From Euryarchaeota archaeon UBA495 (GTDB lineage Archaea; Thermoplasmatota; Poseidoniia; Poseidoniales; Poseidoniaceae), in NCBI GenBank assembly GCA_002496845.1, contig DALQ01000076.1, forward strand, positions 1-13,176: 13,176 bases of DNA, given 5' to 3'. Positions 7,467 through 13,176 of this stretch are shown here, piece after piece (the stretch's first letter is position 1; each line of letters begins with the position of its first letter). The position numbers and the translations under genes are program-made. The notes beneath the pieces are model-generated. The model saw only the letters and a list, made by a program, of their open reading frames with translations, did not search any database and had not been told where the DNA came from.

Positions 7467-7475
7467 ATTGAAAAT
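7467..7475. promoter_or_regulatory. Candidate bidirectional TATA-like element, gfcR / aIF2-beta
   Basis: ATTGAAAAT is the only A/T-rich run in the 65-base divergent spacer. On the plus strand its centre is about 26 bases before the aIF2-beta ATG (7497), fitting a leaderless transcript. Read on the minus strand (ATTTTCAAT) it would start transcription near 7445, leaving a 14-base leader that contains AAGGA before the gfcR ATG at 7431. One element may therefore serve both genes, or only the stronger direction may be used. Confidence 0.45.
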
Positions 7476-7496
7476 GGGTGCGCCGGAGCCGATGGC

Positions 7497-7907
7497 ATGA
7501 GCGAGTTCGAGTACGAGGGCTTGCTCGACCGGGCACGGGAGAACATTCCCGAGGACATTTCCAACCGCCGGCGTTGGCGTTTGCCCGAGCCACAGATCCT
7601 CATTGAGGGGAGCAACACCCTCTTCCAAAACTTCAACGCCGTTGTGGCCATGATGGACCGGGACGACAACCACGTCTACCAATTCATCCAGAATGAGTTG
7701 GGTACGTCGGCCTCGCGGGACGGGCCTCGTGTCCGCTTCAAGGGACGGATTCCTCCCAAGCGCATTCGCCGCACCATCGTGAATTACGTGAACACGTACA
7801 TCAAGTGCAACCAGTGCGGCGCTCCTGACACCCATTTCATCAAAGAAGACCGCACGACGTTGCTGAAGTGTCAGGCGTGCGGTGCAACCCGTCCGGTTAA
7901 GCTCTGA
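7497..7907 (+). CDS. Translation initiation factor aIF2 subunit beta
   Basis: This is the beta subunit of the heterotrimeric aIF2 (alpha, beta, gamma), which brings initiator Met-tRNA to the small ribosomal subunit. It is 136 aa, the usual archaeal size. The N-terminal segment (about residues 3-35) resembles the helix that docks on aIF2-gamma. The central alpha/beta domain contains FQNFNAVVAMMDRD and FKGRIPPKRIRRTI. The C-terminal zinc ribbon is complete, with C104, C107, C125 and C128 (IKCNQCG ... LKCQACG). The ATG at 7497 has no Shine-Dalgarno, but it lies about 26 bases from an A/T-rich element, consistent with leaderless expression. A nearby ATG at 7492 runs straight into a stop and is excluded. 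The TGA stop abuts the stop of the convergent nitroreductase gene without a spacer. Confidence 0.97.
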   Translation: MSEFEYEGLLDRARENIPEDISNRRRWRLPEPQILIEGSNTLFQNFNAVVAMMDRDDNHVYQFIQNELGTSASRDGPRVRFKGRIPPKRIRRTIVNYVNTYIKCNQCGAPDTHFIKEDRTTLLKCQACGATRPVKL

Positions 7908-8480
7908 TCAGGGCAGGAATCGCGTGGTCGCATCGGTCGACGGTTTCTCGACCTTGGGCAACCGTTCTGCGTACCCCGCCTTCACGAAGCCGATGATCTC
8001 CTCGACGTTTGCATCGATTCCGAGGGCGCTGTAGGTTTCAGGATGGCGCGTGAGGGCGCTCGTGGACCATTTTGCCGCAACGCCATCACCCCACAAGGAC
8101 AGCACCATGTTGTGCAGTGCACAGACGCTCGCCGCGTAGTCTTCCTTTTCGCGGAAAGCATCTTCTGGACTCAACTTGGACGTCACGGCGAACAACACCG
8201 GCGGTGTCATGACTTTTCCAATGGCCCGCTTCAGGTCCTCTTCCGCGTTGTCGGATTTCTTGTTAAGCGATTTCGCCGCAGCCAATTCCGTGACGGCCGG
8301 GACGAGCTTTTTCCTGGTTTCCTGCCCGATGCTGTAGAATGTCCACGGGTGTGTGTGCTTGTGGCAGGGTGCCTGATTGGCCGCCTGGAGTGCACGCGTC
8401 ACGTATGAAGAGTCAACGGGTTTCGCGGAGAACCGATGAGCGGTTCTACGGCCGATCAGGAGGCTGTGGAAGTCGGTCAT
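7908..8480 (-). CDS. Nitroreductase-family flavoprotein
   Basis: This 190-aa protein has the general form of the small FMN-dependent nitroreductase family. An N-terminal GRRTAHRFSAKPV segment (Arg-Arg plus Ser/Thr, the usual phosphate/FMN-contacting region) is followed by the conserved alpha-helical pattern ALQAANQAPCHKHTHPWTF. A late VEEIIGFVKAGYAE segment corresponds to the typical 'I-G-F/Y-P/V-x-x-G' region. The substrate cannot be read from sequence: family members reduce nitroaromatics, quinones, enones or flavins with NAD(P)H. The ATG at 8480 lies nine bases after the stop of the carbinolamine dehydratase gene on the same strand, so the two are probably co-transcribed. A redox or pterin/flavin link between them is only suggestive. 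Its stop abuts that of the convergent aIF2-beta gene (TGATCA). Confidence 0.88.
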   Translation of the reverse strand: MTDFHSLLIGRRTAHRFSAKPVDSSYVTRALQAANQAPCHKHTHPWTFYSIGQETRKKLVPAVTELAAAKSLNKKSDNAEEDLKRAIGKVMTPPVLFAVTSKLSPEDAFREKEDYAASVCALHNMVLSLWGDGVAAKWSTSALTRHPETYSALGIDANVEEIIGFVKAGYAERLPKVEKPSTDATTRFLP

Positions 8481-8489
8481 ATGATCACT

Positions 8490-8873
8490 TCAAAGCAAGT
8501 CGATTTTGGCGGCGAGAATGAAATCTGAACGAGTAAGGCCACCTGCATCATGGGTCCAAATCTTGACGACGGCTAACCCCCAACTGAGGTGGAAATCAGC
8601 GTGGTGGTTTTGCTCCTCGCACACTGCTCCGGCCTGTACGACAAAGGCAAGGGCCGTTGAAAAATCAGCAAAGTTGTACGCCCGCTGAATGCACGTTTGG
8701 TCTTCGATCGACCAATGTGGATTTATTTGGCCAAGAAGCGCTTGGGCTTCGTCAGTGCTGAGTTTTTGTTTTCCCGTCACGTTCGCAACACAGTCCTCGT
8801 GTGCGAGCGAGATGTCCTCAACCCCAAAGGTGGCTGTCGTCTTTGCCTTCCGCTTTGCGTTCTGCGGTTTCAT
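8490..8873 (-). CDS. Pterin-4a-carbinolamine dehydratase
   Basis: It dehydrates 4a-hydroxytetrahydropterin, the product of pterin-dependent aromatic amino acid hydroxylases. Homologues also occur in organisms that lack such hydroxylases, where the role is unclear. From the ATG at 8873 it is 127 aa. The signature NHHADF (H90, H91) and the later THDAGGLT (H108) reproduce the catalytic triad with the 18-residue spacing known from the human enzyme. The fold's strand/helix order is complete to the end. The start is uncertain. ATG 8873 overlaps the preceding gene by 56 bases and has no visible Shine-Dalgarno. GTG 8780 (96 aa) avoids the overlap but drops the HEDCVAN segment, which resembles the N-terminal Cys-containing stretch of many homologues. 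GC content is about 50-55%, lower than the surrounding 60-65%, a possible sign of acquisition from another lineage. The TTG further upstream (8909) is unlikely. Confidence 0.9.
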   Translation of the reverse strand: MKPQNAKRKAKTTATFGVEDISLAHEDCVANVTGKQKLSTDEAQALLGQINPHWSIEDQTCIQRAYNFADFSTALAFVVQAGAVCEEQNHHADFHLSWGLAVVKIWTHDAGGLTRSDFILAAKIDLL

Positions 8874-9261
8874 GGAGGGAAGAGCGGCGCTTCTGGTCCC
8901 GGCGCTCAAAGCGCAACAGTTCCTCGTCGTCGATGTAGGCGGGGCGAGTGTGCGCCACTAGATCGATGCGGACCACGACTTCGCGAGCGAGGTAGATGTG
9001 GCGGCCGTCTTCGGTCAGGATTTCAAGGGACGAAGGCGTTCGGGACATCATGCGTCCGCGCACCCAAGGATCTTCGCCCTCAGGGATGGCTCGCACGTCG
9101 AGCATCACTTCCACCAGGTCGTCGCGTCGCAGGCCATGACGGCGGTCAAACAGGTCCCCTGAAGCCACGCTGAGGTGCGTATCGAGCTCCGGAGAGCCCA
9201 GTTCTTGCCACAAAGTGGTGGCCCAATCGGGGAGGGAGACGGCCGATTTTTTCTTCGCCAT
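8818..9261 (-). CDS. Uncharacterised protein, likely small beta-rich domain
   Basis: I do not recognise this 147-aa protein. It begins with a Lys-rich MAKKK, followed by a helix-like segment (PDWATTLWQELGSPEL). A run of probable beta strands comes next (DDLVEVMLDVRA, WVRGRMMSRTPSSLEILTEDGRHIYL, REVVVRIDLVAH). The tail from about residue 115 is highly charged (LLRFERRDQKRR ... KAEGKDD). The spacing of strands around a short GRH turn recalls Sm/SH3-like small beta-barrels, which would fit an RNA- or protein-binding adaptor, but that is inference. The ATG at 9261 lies about 26 bases from a TTCAAGAA element on the minus strand, suggesting a leaderless mRNA. It is the first gene of a probable three-gene unit with the dehydratase and the nitroreductase, and it is divergent from the NOG1-like GTPase. 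Codon use matches the rest of the window. Confidence 0.82.
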   Translation of the reverse strand: MAKKKSAVSLPDWATTLWQELGSPELDTHLSVASGDLFDRRHGLRRDDLVEVMLDVRAIPEGEDPWVRGRMMSRTPSSLEILTEDGRHIYLAREVVVRIDLVAHTRPAYIDDEELLRFERRDQKRRSSLHETAERKAEGKDDSHLWG

Positions 9262-9283
9262 GAACCGGCCTCACCGTCCGAAC

Positions 9284-9291
9284 TTCTTGAA
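9284..9291 (-). promoter_or_regulatory. Candidate TATA-like element for the 8818-9261 gene
   Basis: Read on the minus strand this is TTCAAGAA, centred about 26 bases upstream of the ATG at 9261. The spacing matches an archaeal TATA box driving a leaderless transcript. The sequence itself is a weak match to the TTTAWATA consensus. Confidence 0.35.
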
Positions 9292-9309
9292 CCCTCCAAT
9301 GAGGCGTGG

Positions 9310-9317
9310 TTTCAAAT
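9310..9317 (+). promoter_or_regulatory. Candidate TATA-like element for the NOG1-like gene
   Basis: TTTCAAAT is the most A/T-rich run in the 88-base divergent spacer. Its centre is about 36 bases before ATG 9350, which would give a leader of roughly ten bases. This supports the ATG at 9350 over the upstream in-frame ATGs at 9260 and 9299. Confidence 0.4.
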
Positions 9318-9349
9318 CGGGGGCGACGGCCGAAGGGTTGGGGGTCCTC

Positions 9350-10468
9350 ATGCGAATCGAGTGGCGGACGCTTCCAACGGTGCTGACCGAGGAGGAGTTG
9401 TTGGACAAGGCCTTCGGGCGTGCCAAGAAGGCCGCAGACCGCGTCGATGACCCGAATCGCGTGTTCCGGACGCGGAAACAGCTGAGCCGCATGGTGCAGA
9501 CGTCCTCGGACGTGCTGTGCACGACGTTGACCGAAACGGTCAGCCTCTGGCCCTCGCTTGACCAGTCGCCGACCTTCGACGTGGCGATGATCGAAGCCTG
9601 TGTGGGAACCGACGAATACCGCCACCATCTTTCCATGCTGCAATGGGGCGCGTCCCAAATCGGACGCATTTCAACGCAGAACGTTCGGAAGATGACGCGC
9701 ACGGCACGGATTCCGTTGATGCACGACGCACGGAAGGAAGCCTACGGGCGCATCGCCTCCGTGATGGGCCGCGTTGGGCCTTCCCTCGCGTGGCTGGGTG
9801 AAGCGCGTGAGACGCTGAAGCGCCTGCCTCACTTGGACGCCATGCAGCCGATCATCGTGGTGTGCGGCGCACCCAACGTGGGGAAGTCGGCGTTGATCGG
9901 GGCGCTCTCCACCGGGACCATGGAGGTCAACCACTACCCCTTCACCACCAAGCAACTTCACGTGGGCCACTTCACCCACCGACGCTTGTCCCACCAGATG
10001 TTGGACACGCCTGGGCTGCTCGATCGTCCAATGGAGGACCGCAACGCCATCGAACAGCAAGCCATCGCTGCTCTGGAGCATGTGGGGTCCGTCGCCTTGT
10101 TCCTCTACGGCGCCAGCGGTGAATGCGGGACGACGACGGAGGAGCAGCTTCACCTGCTCGAGGAAGTGAAGGCTTTGCTGCCCGGCACGCCGTTGGAAGT
10201 CGTGACCTCGAAGGCCGACCTTCTCAACCCCCTGCCCTCCGCATGGGACGAGGTCAAGGACGCGGAGGCTGCATGGCGCGACGCCGGTAGTCCCGGACAA
10301 CCGGACCTGCCACTCCTGCGGGATGAGGAAGGGCGCATCACCCTCTCTGCCTTGCAGGACGTGGGCTTGGACGCCTTGCGGATGCACCTCGTCCGGTTGT
10401 GTGAAGAGAAGCGGGAAACAGACCCCATGTCCCTTCCAGAGGGATGGCACCGATCAGACCGGATTTGA
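9350..10468 (+). CDS. NOG1-like ribosome-assembly GTPase
   Basis: This 372-aa P-loop GTPase belongs to the NOG1/OBG-related group. Eukaryotic NOG1 acts in 60S subunit assembly, and a role in large-subunit biogenesis is the natural inference in archaea. The N-terminal helical domain begins LPTVLTEEELLDKAFGRAKK, which closely resembles archaeal NOG1 N-termini. The G motifs in order are G1 GAPNVGKS (about residues 173-180), G2 YPFTT (196-200), G3 DTPG (219-222), and G4 TSKAD (286-290, where NKxD is the usual form). ATG 9350 is chosen because the NOG1-like sequence begins there and a TATA-like element lies about 36 bases upstream. The open frame continues upstream to in-frame ATGs at 9299, 9260 and 9215, but those stretches are Pro/Arg-rich, show no family resemblance and run into the divergent gene. 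It ends three bases from the convergent DUF2116-like gene. Confidence 0.9.
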   Translation: MRIEWRTLPTVLTEEELLDKAFGRAKKAADRVDDPNRVFRTRKQLSRMVQTSSDVLCTTLTETVSLWPSLDQSPTFDVAMIEACVGTDEYRHHLSMLQWGASQIGRISTQNVRKMTRTARIPLMHDARKEAYGRIASVMGRVGPSLAWLGEARETLKRLPHLDAMQPIIVVCGAPNVGKSALIGALSTGTMEVNHYPFTTKQLHVGHFTHRRLSHQMLDTPGLLDRPMEDRNAIEQQAIAALEHVGSVALFLYGASGECGTTTEEQLHLLEEVKALLPGTPLEVVTSKADLLNPLPSAWDEVKDAEAAWRDAGSPGQPDLPLLRDEEGRITLSALQDVGLDALRMHLVRLCEEKRETDPMSLPEGWHRSDRI

Positions 10469-10471
10469 GCC

Positions 10472-10747
10472 TCAACCTGCTGCTCGAAGCAGCACCGGTC
10501 CGATGAAGGTGAAGGCGAAAAGCCCGAAGAAGATCAGCATCCACGTCCGCATCCGTCGCTCGGAGGCTTCGCGTCGGTCGAGTTCTTCGATGCAGGCGGT
10601 GTCCTTGCAGACCCTCGGGTCCGCCTTCACGTCCACCGGGCAATTGCAGATGCGGCAGTGGGCGTGAGGAGGAATGCTTGAGCCGCTTCGCATTGGTGCG
10701 TTGCCGGCGGGTTTGGCGCGAGCCTTGGCTGCCTTTGCGTCCACCAT
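10472..10747 (-). CDS. DUF2116-like zinc-ribbon protein with C-terminal membrane anchor
   Basis: This 91-aa protein has a Lys/Ala-rich N-terminus, then a zinc-ribbon-like module with C31, C34, C47 and C52 (CRIC ... VCKDTAC; C36 is an extra Cys). A charged helix (ELDRREASERRMR) follows, and a single hydrophobic segment at about residues 68-87 (TWMLIFFGLFAFTFIGPVLL) ends the chain. This order matches the archaeal DUF2116/COG4068 group of C-tail-anchored zinc-ribbon proteins, whose function is unknown. The zinc module is predicted to face the cytoplasm. ATG 10747 is preferred over the GTG at 10756 because AGGTGA, which contains the pyrH stop, lies five bases before it. It is probably co-transcribed with pyrH (five-base gap) and converges with the NOG1-like gene. 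Confidence 0.85.
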   Translation of the reverse strand: MVDAKAAKARAKPAGNAPMRSGSSIPPHAHCRICNCPVDVKADPRVCKDTACIEELDRREASERRMRTWMLIFFGLFAFTFIGPVLLRAAG

Positions 10748-10752
10748 GCCGT

Positions 10753-10758
10753 TCACCT
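10753..10758 (-). promoter_or_regulatory. Shine-Dalgarno of the DUF2116-like gene containing the pyrH stop
   Basis: Minus-strand AGGTGA contains the pyrH TGA stop itself and is followed by ACGGC and the ATG at 10747. This decides the start of the small downstream gene and suggests termination-reinitiation coupling, much as at the gfcR/lysS junction. Confidence 0.7.
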
Positions 10759-11466
10759 GTTGCTCCGGATGAGGGTGCCGTCGAAGGCTTTGCCCTCCAA
10801 AGCGGCTTCAAGACGGGCCAAATCACGCCCGTCGAGGACCACGAGGTCGATGGCGCCGCGCTTGGCGTGCCCCACGGCGATGGGATCCACCACGGAGGAC
10901 GCGCCTGGTGCCAGGGCTTCGTCGATGCCGGTGATGGCCGCGAGTTCGTCGATGGTCATCTCCGCGAAGGATTGCGCGTCTTCGTTGCTCCTCGGGTCGG
11001 CGTCGTACACCCGGTCGACGTTCGTGGCGATGATGCACGTGGAGGCGCCAGCAGCGCGGGCAAGTTCCACCGCCACCGCGTCCGTGGTGTGGCCTGGGAC
11101 GGTGCCGCCCATCACCACGACATGGTGCGCATCGAGCAGTGAGGCAGCGGCGTCGATGCTGGTGGGCACCTCTGAAGCGACGTCGAGTCCGACGTCCATG
11201 AGGACCTGCTGGAGCACGGTGGCGTTGAGTCGCGTGGCTGCGATGCCCACTTCGTCGAGTGCTGAGCGGTCGCTGAGCACCGTGGAAGCCAGCGCGATGC
11301 CTTCGCGGGCCGGTGCACCACCGCCCACCACAAGGCCAAGCCGGCGCCCTTCGCCTTCCATGCTAAGGACGACTTGACGAAGCCGTCCAAACCATCGTGC
11401 CCGGTCCTCTTGGGCTTCAGGGCGGAGGGTGCTTCCACCGAGGGCCACGACGAAGGTTCGACCCAT
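10753..11466 (-). CDS. pyrH: Archaeal-type UMP kinase
   Basis: It phosphorylates UMP (and possibly dUMP) to UDP with ATP in pyrimidine nucleotide synthesis. It belongs to the amino-acid-kinase fold. It is 237 aa, close to the usual archaeal length of about 225. Motifs in order: VVALGGSTL near residues 6-14, LVVGGGAPAR, the DEVGIAATRLNA helix, MGGTVPGHTTDA from residue 119 (UMP/ATP-site loop), TNVDRVYDADP from residue 148, and a final GTLI strand. All key family loops are present. ATG 11466 is chosen because the kinase begins there (MGRTFVVALGGS), with GGAG nine bases upstream. ATG 11496, ten residues longer, is an alternative: it lies about 25 bases from a TTCAA-core element and could be used leaderlessly. 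It is divergent from aRF1 and is followed closely by the DUF2116-like gene. It complements carAB functionally in the same window. Confidence 0.94.
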   Translation of the reverse strand: MGRTFVVALGGSTLRPEAQEDRARWFGRLRQVVLSMEGEGRRLGLVVGGGAPAREGIALASTVLSDRSALDEVGIAATRLNATVLQQVLMDVGLDVASEVPTSIDAAASLLDAHHVVVMGGTVPGHTTDAVAVELARAAGASTCIIATNVDRVYDADPRSNEDAQSFAEMTIDELAAITGIDEALAPGASSVVDPIAVGHAKRGAIDLVVLDGRDLARLEAALEGKAFDGTLIRSNR

Positions 11467-11517
11467 CAACGCTGACTCCAGCCCTCGTCCCTTCATCCTA
11501 TCCCCACGCCCAAAGGG

Positions 11518-11522
11518 TTGAA
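11518..11522. promoter_or_regulatory. Candidate shared promoter element, pyrH / aRF1
   Basis: TTGAA (TTCAA on the minus strand) lies in the 94-base divergent spacer. Read rightward it would start transcription near 11546, giving a short leader that contains the G-rich sequence before the aRF1 ATG. Read leftward it would start near 11495, beside the upstream pyrH ATG. It is a weak sequence on its own. The support comes from similar elements in the other divergent spacers. Confidence 0.3.
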
Positions 11523-11560
11523 GCGTCCTCGTTCGGGCCTTGGATTGAGGGGGGAAGGTC

Positions 11561-12802
11561 ATGGTCGACGACGCAGAACTTGCCGCCCGCCGCGTTCGGC
11601 TGAAGATGGCCCTCGAAGACCTGCGTGAAATGCGCGGTTTCGGGACCGAATTGGTGACCCTCATCATCCCTCCCGACCGGCACATTTCCGACGCTCGTTC
11701 GATGCTCCAGGTGGAACATGGTCAAGCGGCCAACATCAAGTCAAAGGGGACGAGGAAGAACGTTCAGGGCGCGATTGAATCCGCCATTTCGACCTTGAAC
11801 CGGTTCAAGACGCCTGGCGAACATGGCTTGGCCATCTTCGTCGGTTCCGTCGTCATTGGCAACAACAAGTCGCGCATGGTGAACATCGTCGTCGAAGACC
11901 CGCCCCAACCGCTTCTCTCCTTCCGGTACCGCTGCGATTCCACCTTCGAGATCTCGCAACTCGAAGACATGCTGGTCGACAAGAAATCGTACGGACTGTT
12001 CGTGATCGACCGCGCAGAAGCCGCCTACGGCATCGCCAGCGGGAAACGGATTCACGTCCAAGAACAACTGGTGTCGAACATCATGGGCAAGCACCGTCAA
12101 GGTGGTCAGTCCGCCCAACGTTTCGAGCGGCTCATCGAGGAAGCGGCGCACAATTTCTTCAAGCGGGCCACGGAGCACGCCTGCGATTACTGGTTGCCCG
12201 AACTTGAGAACATCCAAGCGATCATCATTGGCGGTCCGGGAGCGACCAAGGATTACGTCGTGAAGCAGGAATATTTCCACCACGAGATCACAAAGAAGAT
12301 CGCCGCGACCACCTTCGACGTGGGCTACTCCAACGAGTCGGGCATTCGGGAACTCGTTGACAACGCGGGCAACCTGATGCAGGAAATCGAACTCGATTCC
12401 GAGCGCGAGGTCATGAACGCCTTCCTTTCGGAACTCATCAAAACGAGCCCCAAGGCCACGTACGGTGAACGCATGATCCGCGAAGCACTGGCTGCAGGTG
12501 CCGTGGACCGCTTGCTCATTTCGGAAAGCCTGCGCAAGAACATCACCGACCTGGTCTGCGACAGCTGCAAGCACACGTGGACGGAAACGTTGGACCGGCA
12601 TGAGAGCATGCCGTCCTGCACCTCTTGCGACAGCCACAAAGTCAGCGTGGTCGAGGAGCGCCCGCTCATCGATGAACTCATCGCGTCCGCGACGCAGAGC
12701 AACACTGGCGTGGTCTATATTTCCGTGGACACCGAGGAAGGTGCTCAGTTGTACGAAGGCTTCGGAGGCCTTGCAGCCCTGCTGCGCTACCCGATGATGT
12801 GA
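11561..12802 (+). CDS. prf1: Peptide chain release factor aRF1
   Basis: It recognises all three stop codons and triggers peptide release on the archaeal ribosome. It is 413 aa, the normal length. The stop-codon-reading domain carries NIKS (residues 58-61, in NIKSKGTRKNV) and the YxCxxxF motif (Y123-F129, YRCDSTF). Domain 2 carries the catalytic GGQ at residues 181-183 (GGQSAQRF). Domain 3 includes a zinc-ribbon mini-domain with C333, C336, C353 and C356. All functional motifs are intact. The ATG at 11561 follows a G-rich stretch (GAGGGGGGAAGG, 11547-11558) that could serve as ribosome-binding site. The gene is divergent from pyrH and is followed nine bases later by argS, so the two probably share a transcript. 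Confidence 0.98.
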   Translation: MVDDAELAARRVRLKMALEDLREMRGFGTELVTLIIPPDRHISDARSMLQVEHGQAANIKSKGTRKNVQGAIESAISTLNRFKTPGEHGLAIFVGSVVIGNNKSRMVNIVVEDPPQPLLSFRYRCDSTFEISQLEDMLVDKKSYGLFVIDRAEAAYGIASGKRIHVQEQLVSNIMGKHRQGGQSAQRFERLIEEAAHNFFKRATEHACDYWLPELENIQAIIIGGPGATKDYVVKQEYFHHEITKKIAATTFDVGYSNESGIRELVDNAGNLMQEIELDSEREVMNAFLSELIKTSPKATYGERMIREALAAGAVDRLLISESLRKNITDLVCDSCKHTWTETLDRHESMPSCTSCDSHKVSVVEERPLIDELIASATQSNTGVVYISVDTEEGAQLYEGFGGLAALLRYPMM

Positions 12803-12811
12803 GGGTTCACG

Positions 12812-13176
12812 ATGCAGCTCCTCCTCGATGCCGTGGCCGATGACCTTGAGGCCGCCTTGGCCAGCGTTGGCGTCAAGGGCGACCTTTGGCGGCGGGTCAT
12901 TGGTCCCGCCCGTGAGCGCAAGGAAGGCGACGTCGCGTTGCCTTGCTTTCCCTTCGCCAAGATGGTCGGCCGTGCCCCTGCCGAGATCGCCGAAGCCGTT
13001 GCAGCCGCGATGGGCAACCACGAGGCCTTGTCCGAGGTTCGGGCCACGAACGGCTACCTCAACCTCGTGGCTAATCCGGCGTGGCTGGCTGCGCACATCC
13101 TCGACGACGCCGGGCCTTTGAGCGCCCCCGTCGCCCCTGAGGACGGCCTTGTCCTCATCGAACACACCTCGGCCAA
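12812..13176 (+). CDS. argS: Arginyl-tRNA synthetase, 3'-truncated
   Basis: This is the N-terminal 121 codons of class I ArgRS, which charges tRNA-Arg in the cytosol. The gene runs off the window. The N-terminal Add-1-like domain shows GDVALPCFPFAK (around residue 40), a recognisable ArgRS feature corresponding to GD-x-A-x-x-xFxLAK. ATNGYLNLVAN and, at the end, VLIEHTSAN follow. The latter is the segment directly before the HIGH motif in this family. The catalytic HIGH and KMSKS motifs lie outside the window. The ATG at 12812 is preceded by GAGGG and lies nine bases after the aRF1 stop, indicating an aRF1-argS operon. The call does not depend on the missing part. Confidence 0.92.
   Translation, partial: MQLLLDAVADDLEAALASVGVKGDLWRRVIGPARERKEGDVALPCFPFAKMVGRAPAEIAEAVAAAMGNHEALSEVRATNGYLNLVANPAWLAAHILDDAGPLSAPVAPEDGLVLIEHTSA

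Noticed and set aside
9241..9258. T-rich run (GATTTTTTCTTC) as a possible transcription terminator
   Set aside because: It encodes the Lys-rich start of the minus-strand 147-aa protein, and no plus-strand gene ends just before it.
9215..9349. N-terminal extension of the NOG1-like GTPase from ATG 9215, 9260 or 9299
   Set aside because: The family-like sequence begins at ATG 9350, a TATA-like element lies inside the proposed extension, and the earliest part overlaps the divergent gene.
11467..11685. N-terminal extension of pyrH up to 11685
   Set aside because: It would run through the divergent aRF1 start region and is Ser/Arg-rich without conservation. The kinase fold begins at ATG 11466.
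11741..13165. A 474-codon open frame antisense to aRF1 and argS
   Set aside because: It spans two unrelated genes and their junction in antisense. It is explained by GC-rich codon bias and has no recognisable domains.
1..13176. CRISPR array, tRNA/rRNA genes, transposase or phage genes
   Set aside because: I found no direct-repeat/spacer pattern, no tRNA-like cloverleaf sequence in the short gaps, and no mobile-element proteins. Almost all sequence is accounted for by housekeeping genes.

Overview
The window is compact, GC-rich (roughly 60%) archaeal chromosomal DNA carrying mostly housekeeping genes. The archaeal assignment rests on aRF1 (NIKS, YxCxxxF and GGQ motifs), aIF2-beta with its C-terminal zinc ribbon, a class I lysyl-tRNA synthetase, an archaeal-type UMP kinase, a NOG1-like GTPase, a GfcR/PyrE-like HTH-phosphoribosyltransferase and a DUF2116-type zinc-ribbon/TM protein. 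The combination suggests a euryarchaeal lineage such as Thermoplasmatota/Marine Group II (Poseidoniia). That narrower placement is a guess. I see no RNA genes, CRISPR arrays, insertion sequences or integrases. No gap between genes exceeds about 100 bases.

Layout. 1-3929 (+): the 3' part of carA and the complete carB (glutamine-dependent carbamoyl-phosphate synthetase), overlapping by one base. 3985-5211 (+): an unrecognised zinc-ribbon protein with acidic and Lys/Ala-rich low-complexity segments. 7431-5212 (-): a gfcR-like regulator/PRTase followed by lysS. 7497-7907 (+): aIF2-beta, divergent from gfcR. 9261-7908 (-): an uncharacterised small protein, a pterin-4a-carbinolamine dehydratase and a nitroreductase-family protein. 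9350-10468 (+): the NOG1-like GTPase. 11466-10472 (-): pyrH (UMP kinase) and the DUF2116-like protein. 11561-13176 (+): aRF1 and the 5' part of argS, which runs off the window.

Two themes recur. One is pyrimidine synthesis: carAB, pyrH and a PRTase-type regulator that may sense PRPP or a nucleotide. The other is translation: aIF2-beta, lysS, argS, aRF1 and NOG1. Gene packing is extreme. Each convergent pair is separated by 0 to 3 bases, two of them by the identical abutting-stop palindrome TGATCA. Same-strand gaps are typically 5 to 9 bases. Divergent pairs are driven from 65-95 base spacers, each with an A/T-rich TTGAA-core element. Some of these sit about 26 bases before a start codon, which would give leaderless mRNAs.

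I did not find a clear new defence or mobile system. The best candidates for undescribed biology are the two unrecognised proteins (3985-5211 and 8818-9261), the unusual KMSKS-region sequence in LysRS, and the compact transcription and translation signals.
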